The notes under the pieces: model-generated
The model's input: the letters and a program-made list of their open reading frames with translations, nothing else
Database searches by the model: none
What the model was told of the DNA's origin: nothing
In this document: one piece after another, positions 24,231 through 36,639 of the stretch
Layout of the letters: every line of letters starts with the position of its first letter
Position numbering within the stretch: position 1 is the stretch's first letter
Origin: Torreya grandis
Taxonomy: Eukaryota > Streptophyta > Pinopsida > Cupressales > Taxaceae
Direction: 5' to 3'
DNA length: 64,000 nt
Assembly: GCA_037957365.1 (NCBI GenBank)
Contig: JARHVA010000123.1
Location: 1,788,001 to 1,852,000, forward strand
Position numbers and translations under genes: made by a program

Positions 24231-25160
24231 CTATATGTAATGTAAGATCCTCTTAGCTGCTTTCCAATGTAGCTCATGAGGTTCCTGCATAAATTTGGAG
24301 ACAAGTCTCACTGTATATGATATGACGGGCTTGGTGTGAGTCAAGTAGATGAGACTACCAACAAGTTGTCGATACCGAGTGGTATCAACCAATGGTGAAT
24401 AATAGTTAGCCTCAAGATTGACTCCTGATAGAAAGGGAGTCAGAGATGGCTTGCAATCAACCATGTGAAACTAAGCCAATAAGTCAAGAGCATACTTAGG
24501 TTATGCAAGAGAAATCCCTGAATCTGACTATGAGATCTCGATGCCAAGGAAGTAGTGCAACAAATCCAAGTCTGTCATGTCAAATCTATCCTAGAGAGAT
24601 GCCTTCACCACTGAAATAGCTGATGAAGAACTCCCGGTGATCAAAAGGTCATCAACATATAGAACCAAAATCAAGAGTGAATCATCCTACTTCAAGAAGT
24701 AGAAATTGGGGTCATAATGGCACCTAGTGAAACCTGCTGTGAGAAGAAAGGAATCCATCTTGGCATACCAAGCCTGAGGGGCCTATTTGAGGCCATAGAT
24801 AGATTTCCTAAGTTTGCATACTAAGGAAGAATCCTGAACAAATCCTGGTGGCTGCTCCATGTAGATCTCCTCCTCTAGGTCTCCGTGAAGAAAGGCACTC
24901 TTCACATCCATCCCAATTATGTGCTGCGGCAATAGCCAAGGTGAGCCAGATAGAAGTCATCTTTAAAATGGGTGCAAAGGTCTCTGAGTAGTCAATGCCT
25001 ACCACCTATGAGAAAACCTTGGTGACCAATCATGCCTTGTACTTATCAACTGACCCATTTGCTACAAACTTGGTCTGATATATCCACCTACATCGAACCA
25101 TCTTCATTCCCTTAGGAAGTGAAGTCAAATCCCAAGTGTGATTTTTGATTAAGGAAGAAT
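24231..25160 (-). pseudogene. Copia B reverse transcriptase
   Basis: Pieces in changing minus-strand frames: [39 protein letters not shown], then after a frameshift [20 protein letters not shown] and IYGLK, then VLYVDDLLITGSS (about 24635-24680) with the catalytic YVDD intact, LHYFLGIEIS and the connection QLVGSLIYLTHTKPVISYTV. Acidic Ser/Asp-rich linker sequence (about 25380-25560) separates it from integrase. It has several stops and at least one frameshift. Confidence 0.87.
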
Positions 25161-25670
25161 ATTCTTCCTCCATAGCACTATCCCACTCAGGTACCCCTGA
25201 TGCCCCTTGAAAAGTTTATGGATTCAAAATTGAAGTAAAGAAGGCATATGGATCTCTCTGAAAATCCCCCTAGTACGTCTGTCATATACGGGATCTCCTG
25301 CCCAAGTGCCAGCACTCTCAAGTGTCTATCTTACCCAAAGTGGCCCGAAAGTGGGTGAGTCAGGTGCTAACTCCTCATCCTCTGACTGACTAGAGGTGGA
25401 TGACTCTGCATCACTATCCTCACTGTCTGAACTTGAAAAAGAAGAAGATGTATTTGGCTCAAGAACCTATTGTGACTGATCTGAATCTAAGGAATCATCA
25501 TGAAGACGTAGATTCGATGAGAGAGAAGAAGTGCTAAGTGTGTAGTCTCTAGGACTCTCTTGAAAGTGGACACTTCTCTCAATGAACAACTCATGAGTGG
25601 TCAGATCTAGAAGGTGATACCCCTTAATACCATTCAAATATCCTACAAATATGCAAGGCTTGGATTGACG

Positions 25671-26449
25671 TTACATAGCTTTGCATTTCTTCTTCGGTAT
25701 GCAGGCCATGGCTGGGGATCCGAAAACCCTAAGGTGCTCAACATTAGGTTTCCTTTTATGCCAAGCTTTAAAGGGTGTTATCCCTTTCAAAGCTTTGTGA
25801 GGAACCCTATTTTGAATGTAGCAAACAAAATTGATGGCATCAGCCCAGTATTGTGGTGCTAAGGATTTGGAGTGAATCATACAGCTACCCATCTCTTTCA
25901 AGAACCTATTTTTGCAGTCTGCAACCCCACTCTGTGAAGGAATGTAAGTGACTGTGCGTTGCAAATCAATCCCCTCTATAGTGCAAAATTACTCAAAATT
26001 GATGCTGACATACTCCCCTCCATTATCAGTTTGAAGAACCTTGATGGATTTCTCACTTTGTTTCTCAACAAGAGCCTTGAAGTCTAAAAACTTTTCAAAC
26101 ACTTTAGACTTTTGTTTGAGAAAATATATCTAAGTGTACCTAGAGAAATCATCAATGAAAGTGAGGATGTACTTGGCCCTTGTGAAAGATGGTTTGGGAA
26201 AGGGTCCCGATACATCACTGTGGACTAACTCCAAAGGTTGTGAAGCCCTCCAAGCTTTGCCTTTGTCAAATTTTACTTCGGGATGCTTCCCAAGGGAGCA
26301 CCCCTCGCAAAGTCCTTTTGAGAATTGGACATGAGACAAGCCAATGACCATGTCATTTTTGCAAATTTGTTCAAGGTAGCGGTAGTTAAGGTGGCCAGAC
26401 CGCTCATGCCATAAATTGCTAACTTCATCTAAATGAGTCAGTAATTCTG
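25671..26449 (-). pseudogene. Copia B integrase
   Basis: Zinc-binding block LWHERSGHLNYRYLEQICKN and CEGCSLGKHPEVKF (about 26290-26430, HHCC complete). The core has the first Asp in LVHSDVSGPFPKP and FIDDFSRYT and the second in LQTDNGGEY. The final Glu of the DDE triad, in GVAERKN of relatives, is Asp (GVADCKN, about 25905-25935). The C-terminal block ends RVFGSPAMACIPKKK. Stops lie after SRYT and in the middle of the core. The DDE change and the stops each suggest loss of strand-transfer activity. Confidence 0.87.
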
Positions 26450-26814
26450 TTAGAGAAGAATCAAGTGAAAATGTGAGAAAGTGTATAACTTTGCTTGGTG
26501 ATCTGCCCTATCCACTGCCACTGTAGTATCACTATGCAACTCCCTGATAGTCACTGAATCTGGTGAAAACTCAACTCTCATGCCCCGACCAATGTGAGTG
26601 ATTTGGTACACTGATAGGAGATTGGTTGAAAGAGAAATAACACTTAAAACATTATTGAATGTTCTTCCTTCCATTTCAACTGACCCTCTCCTTACAACAA
26701 AAACTGATGTGTCATCACCCAAACTAATTAAAGTCATGCTACAAGGCTCTAAAGATGAAAAATCAACTAGGGAAGAGCCCATGTGGTGAGAAGCACCCGA
26801 GTTGATGATCCATG
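26450..26814 (-). pseudogene. Copia B aspartic protease
   Basis: In frame with gag. The active-site block reads SWIINSGASHHMG (about 26780-26814), where the catalytic Asp of DSGAS is Asn, so the protease would be inactive. The fold continues with LISLGDDTSVFV, NNVLSVISLSTNLLSV and a pre-integrase linker. It would normally cut gag-pol into its mature parts. Confidence 0.85.
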
Positions 26815-27790
26815 AAGATGTAGAAGCTGCTATAGCTACAAGGGCCTTGCCTTTTTCTTTCTCCTTACCCTTGCCTTTTGCCTTAGTATAATCTTGGGTA
26901 GATGAATTCTGCTTGATGGACTCAAGAACACCTATGTTGTGCTTCTCTAGAAGATGAGTTAGGTGATCTATTTGTTTCTTCATGCATTTGTGTTCATCAT
27001 GCCCTGTCTTTTGACAATAGGCAAACTTAAGCTTCTCCTTCTTAGGTTTAGCATTGGAAGAGGAAGACTCAGTGTTGTTTTTGGCAGGATTGTTGTTTTC
27101 TTTCTTCTTCTCCCAGTACTTATTCTTTTTCTTCTTCTCCTTTGTTGAAGTCTTATCCTTACCATTTCTAGCTATCAAAGCTTGGGGTTGAGTAGACTTC
27201 ATTTTGCCCATTTGAATTAGCTTATCTTGCTCCCTAGTCAAGTCGACAATGAATGAATCTAAAGAAGACATTTTCCATGTAGTGCCAAGGGCACTTTTTG
27301 TGGCATGGAAAGTGGAGACAAAGACTAAATAGCTTGGACCTAACTTTGTGAGAATAGAAAGGATGAATTGATCATCTTTCTTCTCTATCCCGCATTTTTT
27401 CAATTGCAATCTAAGGGCCTTAAACTTAGTGAAGAAGTCCTGTAGGGTGTCAAAGTTGCTAGGACTTAGACTTATGAGTTCGTTTTCGAGCTAATGATCT
27501 CTCATCTCATCATGCTTCCCAAATAAGGTTTCTAGAGTGTCCCATATGTCTTTAGGAGTCTTGGAGGTTTCTAAATGGAATAAAAGTTATGGAGACACAG
27601 ACAAGCTCAGTAATCCATAGGCTTCATCACTACGGTTATACCACTTGACCTTTTCAGCATCAGTGCTGGGTTTTATTTTAGTACCCATAGTGATCCTATA
27701 CAACCCTTTACTTCTAAGAATGATTTACATTTTAATCTTCCATTCATGATATTTGAAGGGTGTTAGGGGTTTAAGTTGAAAACAATCCAT
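26815..27790 (-). pseudogene. Copia B gag
   Basis: Starts at the minus-strand ATG at 27790 with MDCFQLKPLTPFKYHEWKIK. The UBN2-type gag domain follows (IWDTLETLFGKHDEMRDH, FDTLQDFFTKFKALRLQLKK, LGPSYLVFVSTFHATK), then a Lys-rich linker and a CCHC zinc knuckle at about 26985-27026 reading FAYCQKTGHDEHKC, whose first Cys has become Phe. Gag packs the element RNA. Three stops lie in the first 130 codons; the frame from 27409 on is open into protease. The ATG is chosen because the start of the gag fold lies directly behind it. Confidence 0.85.
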
Positions 27791-29340
27791 TTTAAGCTGA
27801 ATTTAAGTGAAGTTGTGTTGATTGCAAGTTGTGAAATTATGCAAAAAGGAGAATGAAAACAAAGATTGCAAGTGCTGAAAACAAATCGCACCCCCCCAAA
27901 ATGTTGAGCCCCCCCAAATATAAAAGTGCATGCTCAAAAGATGTCGGGCTCAGCCAAGAATGCGTCTTAGAGCAATCAGTGCAAGACTTTAAGCAAACAG
28001 GACGTCGGACTCAGCCGAAAATGCGTCTTGGGAGACCCAAATTTTTGGCACTTTATAAAGTAGTGCATTTTTGACAACTATCTAGCCTAAGTTGTGGAAA
28101 ATTTAAAACTAAGCACTTTTGCAAAAAGATGACACTCAAATCTGAGCTACTGTTTGCAAGATTTTAAAGTTTTAATTTTCTGTAAACTAGTAATTTTGTT
28201 TAAAAAACACTTAAAAATACCTATTTTGAGAGATAAAGTGGCCTTCCAACCACTCGTTGGAATCGAAATGGAGTGACAAATCCAAAGGAGGTCTTTATGA
28301 GGGGGAATTGGCCTCCTGCCAACCCAAGCCCACCCTTCATCTTCGATAATCAAATATAAAAGCTTTGAAAAAACTCAAATATTGCTCAATCAAAGAACCC
28401 CCCTAAGAAAAATATGATTTGGCACTTTATATTAGTGCGTTTACAATTGCCACTAGCAAGAAATACTAAGTGGTCTTGATTTCAATGCATTACAAAACCC
28501 TCATGAAGAGCATATGCTGAAAATACAACTTTGGCATAATATGCAGAGAAATAAATAACACCACTACGATCTAATCAAAAAATCATGCACTTTCAAAAAA
28601 AGAATCATCTCGATATGATGTCTTATGTGAAAGTTATGATCCTCTGAAGTTCCCAAAATGAGAACTGTGCAATGTCACGACTGAGAATCTGCTATTTCTA
28701 AAAAATGTTTACATCAAAATTAAAAAAAGTCTACACTAGTGCATAGAGCATGAAAAAATAGCCAAAATAAAAAAAAATTTCGTGGGAAAAGGAGTTCGTA
28801 TGAGTAAGAACGGAGCATTTGAAAACTGCCTTCAAAATTGCAATTGCCAACAGAGAGGGGTCCTGTTGTAGCTTTCTAAGCGCATTTATGCAAAGTATAT
28901 AGAATGTATGCAAAAAATTAAAGATACCTAGATGGTTTTTTTAGGCTGCGAACAAAACCTTGAAGGCATTTTTCTTGCTGATGTACAAAGGATGTAGATC
29001 TAGTGTAAAATAGATGCCTTTAGCAAAAAAAAAATGACCCCAACAACCAAAAAATGGCATGCAAAGGTAGAATCAACTACCAAGAGATTTCAAATGCATG
29101 TGACAACCTACAATTCTGATTAAAACACAAAATATGCAAGCCGATTGATAGAAACAAGATTATTAGATCTTAAAAAATCCCCTTGCATGTCTATGGAAAG
29201 ACCAAACAGCCATGGAAAGAACAAGAGTACGGAGAACTAGCAATATCTCCCAGAAATTTTCAAATTTCACAAAAAAAATGCCTTAACAAAGCTCTAGATT
29301 TCAATGAAAGTAATAGCAAAATAGACAACCAGTTACTGGG
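27791..29340 (-). other. Copia B long 5' leader
   Basis: About 1.55 kb between the primer-binding site and the gag ATG, with no coding frame that I recognise. It holds two C-runs (27891-27915), a duplicated motif (27941-27970 and 28001-28030, each with GTCGG-CTCAGCC-AATGCGTCTT) and a repeated GGCACTTTAT at 28047 and 28421. Leaders in this family are usually much shorter. It could carry packaging signals, or be an inserted fragment I cannot see. Confidence 0.55.
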
Positions 29341-29355
29341 GTGGCAATGATACCA
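29341..29355 (-). promoter_or_regulatory. Copia B primer-binding site
   Basis: Minus-sense TGGTATCATTGCCAC directly after the 5' LTR. The first eight bases match the initiator-Met tRNA site usual in copia elements (TGGTATCAGAGC). Confidence 0.8.
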
Positions 29356-29833
29356 TATCAGAAGATTCGCCAAGGTCCAAATAACGAGGATGCATGAGTC
29401 GTGGTTGCACGGGATGAAGGAAGTGAATACCACAAAATGCTAAAGTAAATGAAATCAAACAAGAGACAATTGCATAGACAATTTGGAGAAAAACCAATAT
29501 TCAATTAACATAAGATGGCCAAAGTGAAGAATACATATAGGAGAGCACGTAAGTAACTCCTCCACAAAAGGTGGTCAAGGCACCCCAATAATAGACTGTA
29601 ACTCCTCCATGAAAGGTGGTGACAGGGTGCTAAGAATAGAGAAGTAACTCCCATACCTGGAATAGCTGATCAAAGGAGTTACTTATGGCATTCTTATGAC
29701 ACCTATGACACATCTATGACACACATCTCCACATAAGCTAGCCTATCCCACGAATGTAGGAAAACTCCATGTATGCACAAATATATAATTTCCCTAATTA
29801 AATAATAGGGAAAAATAAAAACCTACACTAACA
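29356..29833 (-). repeat. Copia B 5' LTR
   Basis: Matches 23027-23509 end to end with scattered substitutions and small indels. It is followed in element sense by the primer-binding site. Confidence 0.9.
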
Positions 29834-29838
29834 AGGTC

Positions 29839-30186
29839 AACACACAAGAAGCCTTGTTCAATAAGTAGTCAAACCATGCAACCAAACCAACTATGACATC
29901 CCAAATTCAATATAAAATAAGAATTTAATTAAATAAACTTTAATTTCAAATAGGTGACACTAAAAATTTCACCCCACATTTTGATAACCCATTTGAGTAC
30001 TCAGATAGTGGACTAGACTTAACTGATAGTTACAACTTATTTAAATAAATTCTTAGAAAGTGTAAAATTGACCAAAAAGAAAATTAGGAAATAAAAGAAT
30101 TAAATAACCTTTATAAACACATACAAAATAAATAAAATAAATCTAACACTAATAATCAAGTGGCCAAATTGACATCATACTCAATA
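29839..30186 (-). repeat. Copia A 3' LTR, right piece
   Basis: Aligns with about 53520-53823. It ends at a decayed form of TGTTGAGTATGA (minus sense). The neighbouring bases, minus-sense AAATGGGAGACTAT, are the likely polypurine tract. Confidence 0.75.
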
Positions 30187-30199
30187 GTCTCCCATTTGA

Positions 30200-31600
30200 T
30201 GCAAAGATGAGAGATGTCTATCATCTCCTTAAGTCTTACATGAATATGTTTTTGAAATTCCTTGGTAATAATTTAAAAAAATTTAGATTAAATTTTCATA
30301 TAATCAATGAAAAAGTGTTTATCATTGACCAAGTCTCTGACAAAATGATGTTTGACTTCAATGTGTTTGGTTGTAGCATGGAAAATTGGATTTTTGGATT
30401 ATTGCATTGCCCTATTATTATAAAAAAATATCAGTGTTGCCTCAAGTTGATCCCCTATTACATAAATTAACATTATATTTAACTATAATCCTTGTGTAAA
30501 ATCTGATGTAAGCTCTATAATTTAGCTTCAATAGAGGATACTGCAAATAAAAGTTTTTTTCTTTGAATACCATGAAACCAACCCACTTCCCAATGTGAAA
30601 TAATAATATGAAGTTGACTTCGTGTCATCAAGAGATCCTATCCAATATGAATATGTGTATCTAATGAGAAATAAAAATCTTTCTGGTGTAAAATGAATAC
30701 TATGGTTATACGTACCTCTTACATATCTAAAAATTCTCTTTACTACTTGTAAATGCTTGAGTAATGATCTGCCCATAAATCTAGAAACTACTAAAACCCC
30801 ATAACTGATATTAGGTATTATTGTAATGAGATACATCAAACCTCCCACCATGATTATAAAATTATTTTCATCATTCGAAGGACTTCCATTCTATCTCATA
30901 TTTTTTTCCACTTGCGATTGAAGTGCCTATGGACTTTGGATCTCAAAGATTGTACTTATTTAACATGTATTGAGAATACTTGGCTTGACAAATATATACT
31001 CCTTTTTATTTTAATGGAATTACATTCCTAGAAAGTAATTCAATAATCCAATATCATTTATATCAAATTATAACTTCATAACTTCCTTGAATCTATTTAA
31101 TATCTCCATAGAGCTACTTGTGAATATCAAGTCATCTTCATAGAGACAAACATATAAAATAATAGAACTCGATGTTTGTGTGTAAAGATTTGATTCATTT
31201 TAAATTATTATAAATGATTAATCCAATAACCAATTACAAATTCTTGAGTTACAATATCTTAGAGATTTATTTATTACATAAAGAGTCTTATTCAACTTAT
31301 ATACCCAAAACTATTTATCTTTTACCTCAAAACCTTGTGGCTGCTCCACATATACTTCTTAAATCACTCAATTTAGGAATGAATTTTTTTACATCTATTT
31401 GATGTATTTTCCATCCTTTATGAGTAGATAAAAAAATATTAGTATTATTTTATTTTGACATGCCACGGGTACATATATTTTTTCATACTCAATGACATAT
31501 ATTTGTGCAAATTCTTTGGTAATTAATCTAGCTTTTAGCTTGTCAACTATTTTGTCACTATTTACTTTGGTATTGTAGATTCATTTTGTACCAATGATAT
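30200..31600 (-). pseudogene. Copia A reverse transcriptase and RNase H remnant
   Basis: Minus-strand pieces: VYKLNKTLYVINKSLRYCNS, then CLYEDDLIFTSSS (about 31110-31155), where the usual YVDD has become YEDD, and DINDIGLLNYFLGM. The 107-codon frame 30851-30528 reads VGGLMYLITIIPNISYGV, VKRIFRYVRGTYNHSIHFTP, then the RNase H start YTYSYWIGSLDDTKSTSYYY and LVSWYSKKKTF. The catalytic Asp residues of DSDW are Tyr. The C-terminal RNase H part is recognisable only in bits down to the LTR. Confidence 0.78.
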
Positions 31601-32760
31601 ATTTATTAAATATGGATGGAATAATTTTCATGTATCATTCCTCTCATTTGAATCCATCTTTGATATCATAACATCAACCCATTCTTTGTTTTGACTAACT
31701 TCTGCATAGCTTTTGGGTTCAATAGCCATTGTTGCCAAAGTAAACATAGTATTATCATTATAAGCATCATAAAAATTTACCTTATTAATGTTTAAGCGTC
31801 ATAATCCACATATAATAATTATGATTAATATTCTATTGGATGAATGTGCAATCAATAACCACTTGTTCTTGCTTTGAGTTGATGAAGATGCATGACTAAT
31901 CTCTTGCAAAGAGCTAGTCTTATTTCTTGTTGAGCTAGAATCATGTATAAAAATTTGTAAGCCATCAAAATCAACTTTAAAATGTTCCCCCCTTCACTTA
32001 TTATTGTAGATACATTATTAGAATCAATATACACCTCATTTTCAAAAAAATTACAATCCATAGAAATAATTATGGATTTTATAGTAGAATTATAAAACTT
32101 ATATGCTTTGATTTCATCACTATAACCTGTGAAAATATGAATAACACTTTTTAGATCTAATTTTTTCTCTTATAATTTAAAAAATATAAAAAATTGACTA
32201 CCATTATAAGATTTATTTTAATGATATAGATTGTTATTTTCAATGCCTCAACCCAAAAACACATTTCTAACTACTTATTCTTTAACATATTCCTTGATAA
32301 ATCCATGATGGATCTATTCTTTCTTTTAGTAATACCATTATGTTGTAGTGTGTAAGGAGTTGTTAGCTGTCTTTTGATTCCATGTGAAACATAAAACTAA
32401 TTAAATTTATTACAACAAAATTCACCTCCTCTACATGTTCTTAGGGACTTGATATAATGTCCAAATTAATTTTTAGACAAAGATTTGAAAATTTAAAAAT
32501 ATGAAAAATATTCACTCTTTTCTTTCAAAAAAAATACCCACATAAATCTTGTAGTATCATCTATGAAGGAAATGAAATATAAATTATTAGCAAGACTTCT
32601 ACAAGACATTGGTCCACATAAATATGAATGAACCAGATCTAAGTGTGTGATTTCTCTCCATTTTATGATAGGGAAAGAATCTATATGGTATTTCCAAACA
32701 TTACATGACTTTCATGCATTATCTTTCTTGAAATCTAGCTTAGGAAGATCTCTTACCATA
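31601..32760 (-). pseudogene. Copia A integrase and linker remnant
   Basis: Minus-strand reading gives HLDLVHSYLCGPMSCRSLAN, FISFIDDTTRFMWVFFLKEK and SLRTCRGGEFCCNKFN, where the D of the TDRGGE block has become C, then PYTLQHNGITKRKNRSIMDL with the final Glu of VAERKN lost to Lys. Blocks are in the right order. Stops are frequent, and the integrase-RT linker (31600-32200) is barely readable. Confidence 0.72.
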
Positions 32761-33822
32761 CCTTTTGTATCAAGAATATGTAATCTCTTTAAATTGATAT
32801 GACCTTATCTTGAATGCCATAACATGTTAATATCCTTAATGATAGATTAAAAAAATAATTTCATTCAACATATTGATCCTTAATAAAAACATTTATTCTT
32901 TATCATATAATATTTTGTAATCAATCTATTTCTAAATATTTTATCAAAATAGAACAAAAATTATCTTCAAAACTTTGCTTGAAACCCTTTTCTACTAATT
33001 GACCAACACTAATCAGATTGTGAGTTATATTTGGATAAAAATAAACATTATTAATTTTACATTTAACTTGATTTATGGTGATTTACATGTTGCCATTTCC
33101 TTCAATTTAGATGGACTTTTCATCTCCCAATTATATTTTGCTTTTAAAAGAGTCATCGAACTTGTTGAAACCTTCTTTATGACTTGTCATGTGATTTGAA
33201 CACCCTAAATCAAGAAAACATCAATTTTTTCTTCCTCTATCCCCACATTATATGTGATACAATAATCTGAGCCATATCAACATCACTTTTCTAAACTTGA
33301 AAATATTTATTTTCACTCTCTTGATTCATTTGATTCTTATCTACTAGTATCTTGCAATCTTTTATCACATGCCTTGATTTTTTACATTAATGAAAAATGA
33401 AGTATTTCTTATTCTTATCTTCAATGTTAGATTCAAATTTTTACTTTAAATTTTAGTTTTTATAACTCCATTGATTCTGATTTTTAATTTTATCTTTGGA
33501 ATTTGAAACCTTTGCCTTGGTTTCAAGTGCTTATTCTTGATCTCTTGTGCATAGTCACATCTTATCCTCATGGGACAAGAGGGAACCCACTGACTCATCA
33601 GTTAAAGTGTTCATGTCTTTACACTCTTCAATATTTATCATAGTATGAAATCATATTTGACTTAAATATCTCAAAATATTTCTTATTATAACACTATATT
33701 TAATATTTTCTCCATAAACCCTCATTCTATACACTATATCATTTACCCTTATGTAATTATCTCTCACTCCATAATCTGACATTATTAAATTCTCAAAATT
33801 AATTTTAGGGGTTTAAAAGTAT
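32761..33822 (-). pseudogene. Copia A gag-protease remnant
   Basis: Next to the gypsy insertion the minus strand reads FENLIMSDYGVRDNYIRVND and SVIIRNILRYLSQI, a copia gag stretch, then ECKDMNTLTDESVGSLLSHE, a linker, and a damaged knuckle CKKSRHVIKDCKI (about 33330-33370). A protease active site is not recognisable. The N-terminal part of gag lies beyond the gypsy element at 52687-52990. Confidence 0.65.
33818..33822. repeat. Target-site duplication AGTAT, left copy (gypsy)
   Basis: Identical to 52682-52686. Confidence 0.88.
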
Positions 33823-36300
33823 TGTTGGCCAATTTGGCCTACATACAAAGCTTCTGCCTGAATGGATGAGTTGAACAGAGTTTTGGATAGAATGAGTGGT
33901 CCAAAGATCACATGTAGCTTGCAAAGCTTTTAAAACACTTTAAGTAAACTTAAAGTGTAGTTTATCAAAATTTGAGGAAGTAAGATCTCATGGTGATCAA
34001 TCTAGTCAGGATCATGGAATGAGTTTGCACATGTCTTAGAGAATCATCAAAGCTTTTAAAAATCAAGCAATGGTTTAAGGATAAATATCGAATAACCAAA
34101 ACATCATCACACATCACAGGGAAATGAACAGACTAGTTTAATTTTGCATTTTATAAGTATGCTCATGAAACCTTTCAAGCCCAAAAGATCATGTGGACAT
34201 GAATTTATTTATACCTAAACCATTCTCTAAAAATTTTATATCTTGATGAGCTTGCTATATTAAGATATAGGTCTTTAAATTTGAACTTGCCAATTGGGAC
34301 ATGTGTGGGGACGTCAAGTTAAAGCTGTGGCAAATAACTATTTGAATTCAAATGTTCCAAAGATGAATACGTGGCTGAAAAGTGTCCAAATATCAAAAGA
34401 TAAGTTCAAATCTAATGATGATTGGGTGATCAATGATGTTAGTGGGTCCCAAAGATCCAATAGAGCATATTTGATCTTGCATAAAAGATCAATAGTGAGC
34501 ATCAAGTCCAAAGGTCAATGGATCCTAAGATGAATGCATGGATGACAAGTGTTAAGATATTAGGTACCTAAATAGAGATATAATGGTGCATGATGAATGA
34601 CAAGGATAGTGGGCCCAAATAGATTAATAGAGTGTATTTAATCATAGTAAATCAGATCAATGGTGAGCGAGAAGTCAAAAAGTCAATGGATTTTGAAGAC
34701 AAATGAGAAGCTGTTTAGTGTCATGACCACAAAAATTATCATGTAAATCAATGGTAAATGTTTGATCCATGCAAAGGGAGATCTATGGTGTGCATGAGGT
34801 TAAGGAGTCAAAGAGATGATAGCAAGATCTTGAGAATGAATGAAGAACTAAGAGATGATACAATTTGAGAAGGCCCAAATCAAGATCGATGGCCATTGTT
34901 AAAATTTGAAAGCTAAGGGACTTTAATGGAGAGAAAATGTGACCTAAGGTCAAACCATAGAAAATATTTCAAGGTGATTCCATAAAGGTAGACACATTAG
35001 ATAAAATATCTCACCACCTTGAGTAGGTAGAATACATAAATGCAAGATCAAACATGATCTAAGTTACTAGGAGTAGACCCTGTAAAGCCATCTAATGCCA
35101 TTATATCCTTATAAAACCTTTCAAGAGATTATAGATGTAGGTTTTATGTCTCATTTATATTCAATAAATCCTATCCTATGGATCTTTATTTGTAATCATA
35201 ACTATATGAAAACCAATAGGGTTATTAGTTTTCATCGATAATAGATCTATATTCAAGATTTAGAAGCAATCACAGAATGGTGACTACATAAGGAATGTCA
35301 GAAAGAACACCAATGAGAAATTTCAAGTAAATACTTGATAATGTGAATAACATCAAGCATGATTAAGGAAGACAGTGAAGGGAATTAATGTAGAGGAGCT
35401 CAAAAAGGATTCAGTCAGTGGTGAGGATTACTTCCTACAATTGGTCTTGATCTTCACATTCTCCATCACGTTAAAGAAATATATAGTGACATTAATTTAG
35501 GGGAAGGTTTGAGAAGTATTGTGGTGGTGGTTGTTCTAAGTGGAATTAGGCTCATTAATGACCCCTTTAGTGCCAATTTATCTCTCTTACTTTCTTTCTT
35601 CCTATAAATATTAGATTTGGAATCTTGATTTACATCCTTTGGCTTAATATGGTGAATCTCTACCACAATCACTTTTTAAAACTCTTTTGAAGCAATATAA
35701 GACATCTAAAATTCTAGTTAAATGCTAAATGTGATTTATTGAAGTTTTATTTATAGTGTATGTTTCCTATTTGTCATCTGTATGTCCTTCATATACCTTG
35801 CTTCAAGTCTATTGGTTTTTTTAGGTTGTGTGAACTGTCGACTAGTGAGGTTACCTTGAAGTATCATAAGTCCATAGTGTTTTGCTTTAACCTATATCTT
35901 TCTCTCATTCAAGTTGTAGATCTATTTTCAGCCTTCATATAAAATACTCATGTTTGCAACCTTGTCATAGAATATTATTAGTTCTTGTCCTAATTGAATT
36001 TATTAGTAGTCATAAAAGTGTCTAAGCTAACAGTGGATCATTGAATATTTAGTGCATCACCATTTAGACTAGGTTTTATCCCTTTTAGTTTTATTCCCTT
36101 TCCCTTTTCCTTGGTATAAGTATAGGTTTAGGAGAAGAACTATATTATCATATCAGATGAGCTAGCCTCATTAAAACCCTAGAGGTCTGACCCAACATTA
36201 GGTAACCCACAACCTAGGTTCATTCCCATGTTGGACTAGGTTTGGGTAGAGGACCTAAACAATCCTTTGCTCAGTTAGGGTGTAGCCTAAGCCTCCAATA
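33823..36300 (+). repeat. Gypsy 5' LTR
   Basis: Starts TGTTGGCCAATTTGGCC, ends CCTCCAATA. The same sequence returns from 42783, breaks at 43174 and resumes at 50711 to 52681. Short ORFs inside it are not conserved between the copies. Confidence 0.88.
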
Positions 36301-36325
36301 GTTTCTAAAATTCCCAGTGGGACAC
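36301..36325 (+). promoter_or_regulatory. Gypsy post-LTR leader (probable primer-binding region)
   Basis: GTTTCTAAAATTCCCAGTGG directly after the LTR. 18 of 20 bases match the same place in the LARD (4852). No TGG-led tRNA match recognised. Confidence 0.5.
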
Positions 36326-36639
36326 TTTCTCTTTGGCATGACTAAAGTCTGGAGTTAAGAGAAGTATTTATAGTAGAAGGAGACATCCACCATCATCATA
36401 AGATGAAGATTCTCCAAGTTGCAGAGTTTATATCATCATCCAGACAATACCTCTCATGCCAATTGTTAATAAAAGGTCAGCTAGTAAAGGTATTCCCTTT
36501 GAATTCATTGAGATACCTTTTATTTAATATAAAAGAGAAAGATTCAATAAGACAAGTCCTTATTCCTAAAATAAATATTCATCTCCTAGTCATCCTATTA
36601 TTTTAAGCAGTTCAACCCCTACTATGCAAATAGTAAGGC

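Larger units (their letters stand above)
23027..29833 (-). mobile_element. Copia B: near-complete Ty1/copia element
   Basis: A 6807-bp minus-strand element with LTRs 29356-29833 (5', 478 bp) and 23027-23509 (3', 483 bp), roughly 94% identical by eye. It has a Met-type primer-binding site, a poly-G polypurine tract and one gag-pol frame in copia order: gag, protease, integrase, RT, RNase H. It sits inside the left LTR of copia A. Many stops and frameshifts, plus lost catalytic residues in protease and integrase, make it inactive. It looks younger than the LARD and copia A. Confidence 0.92.
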
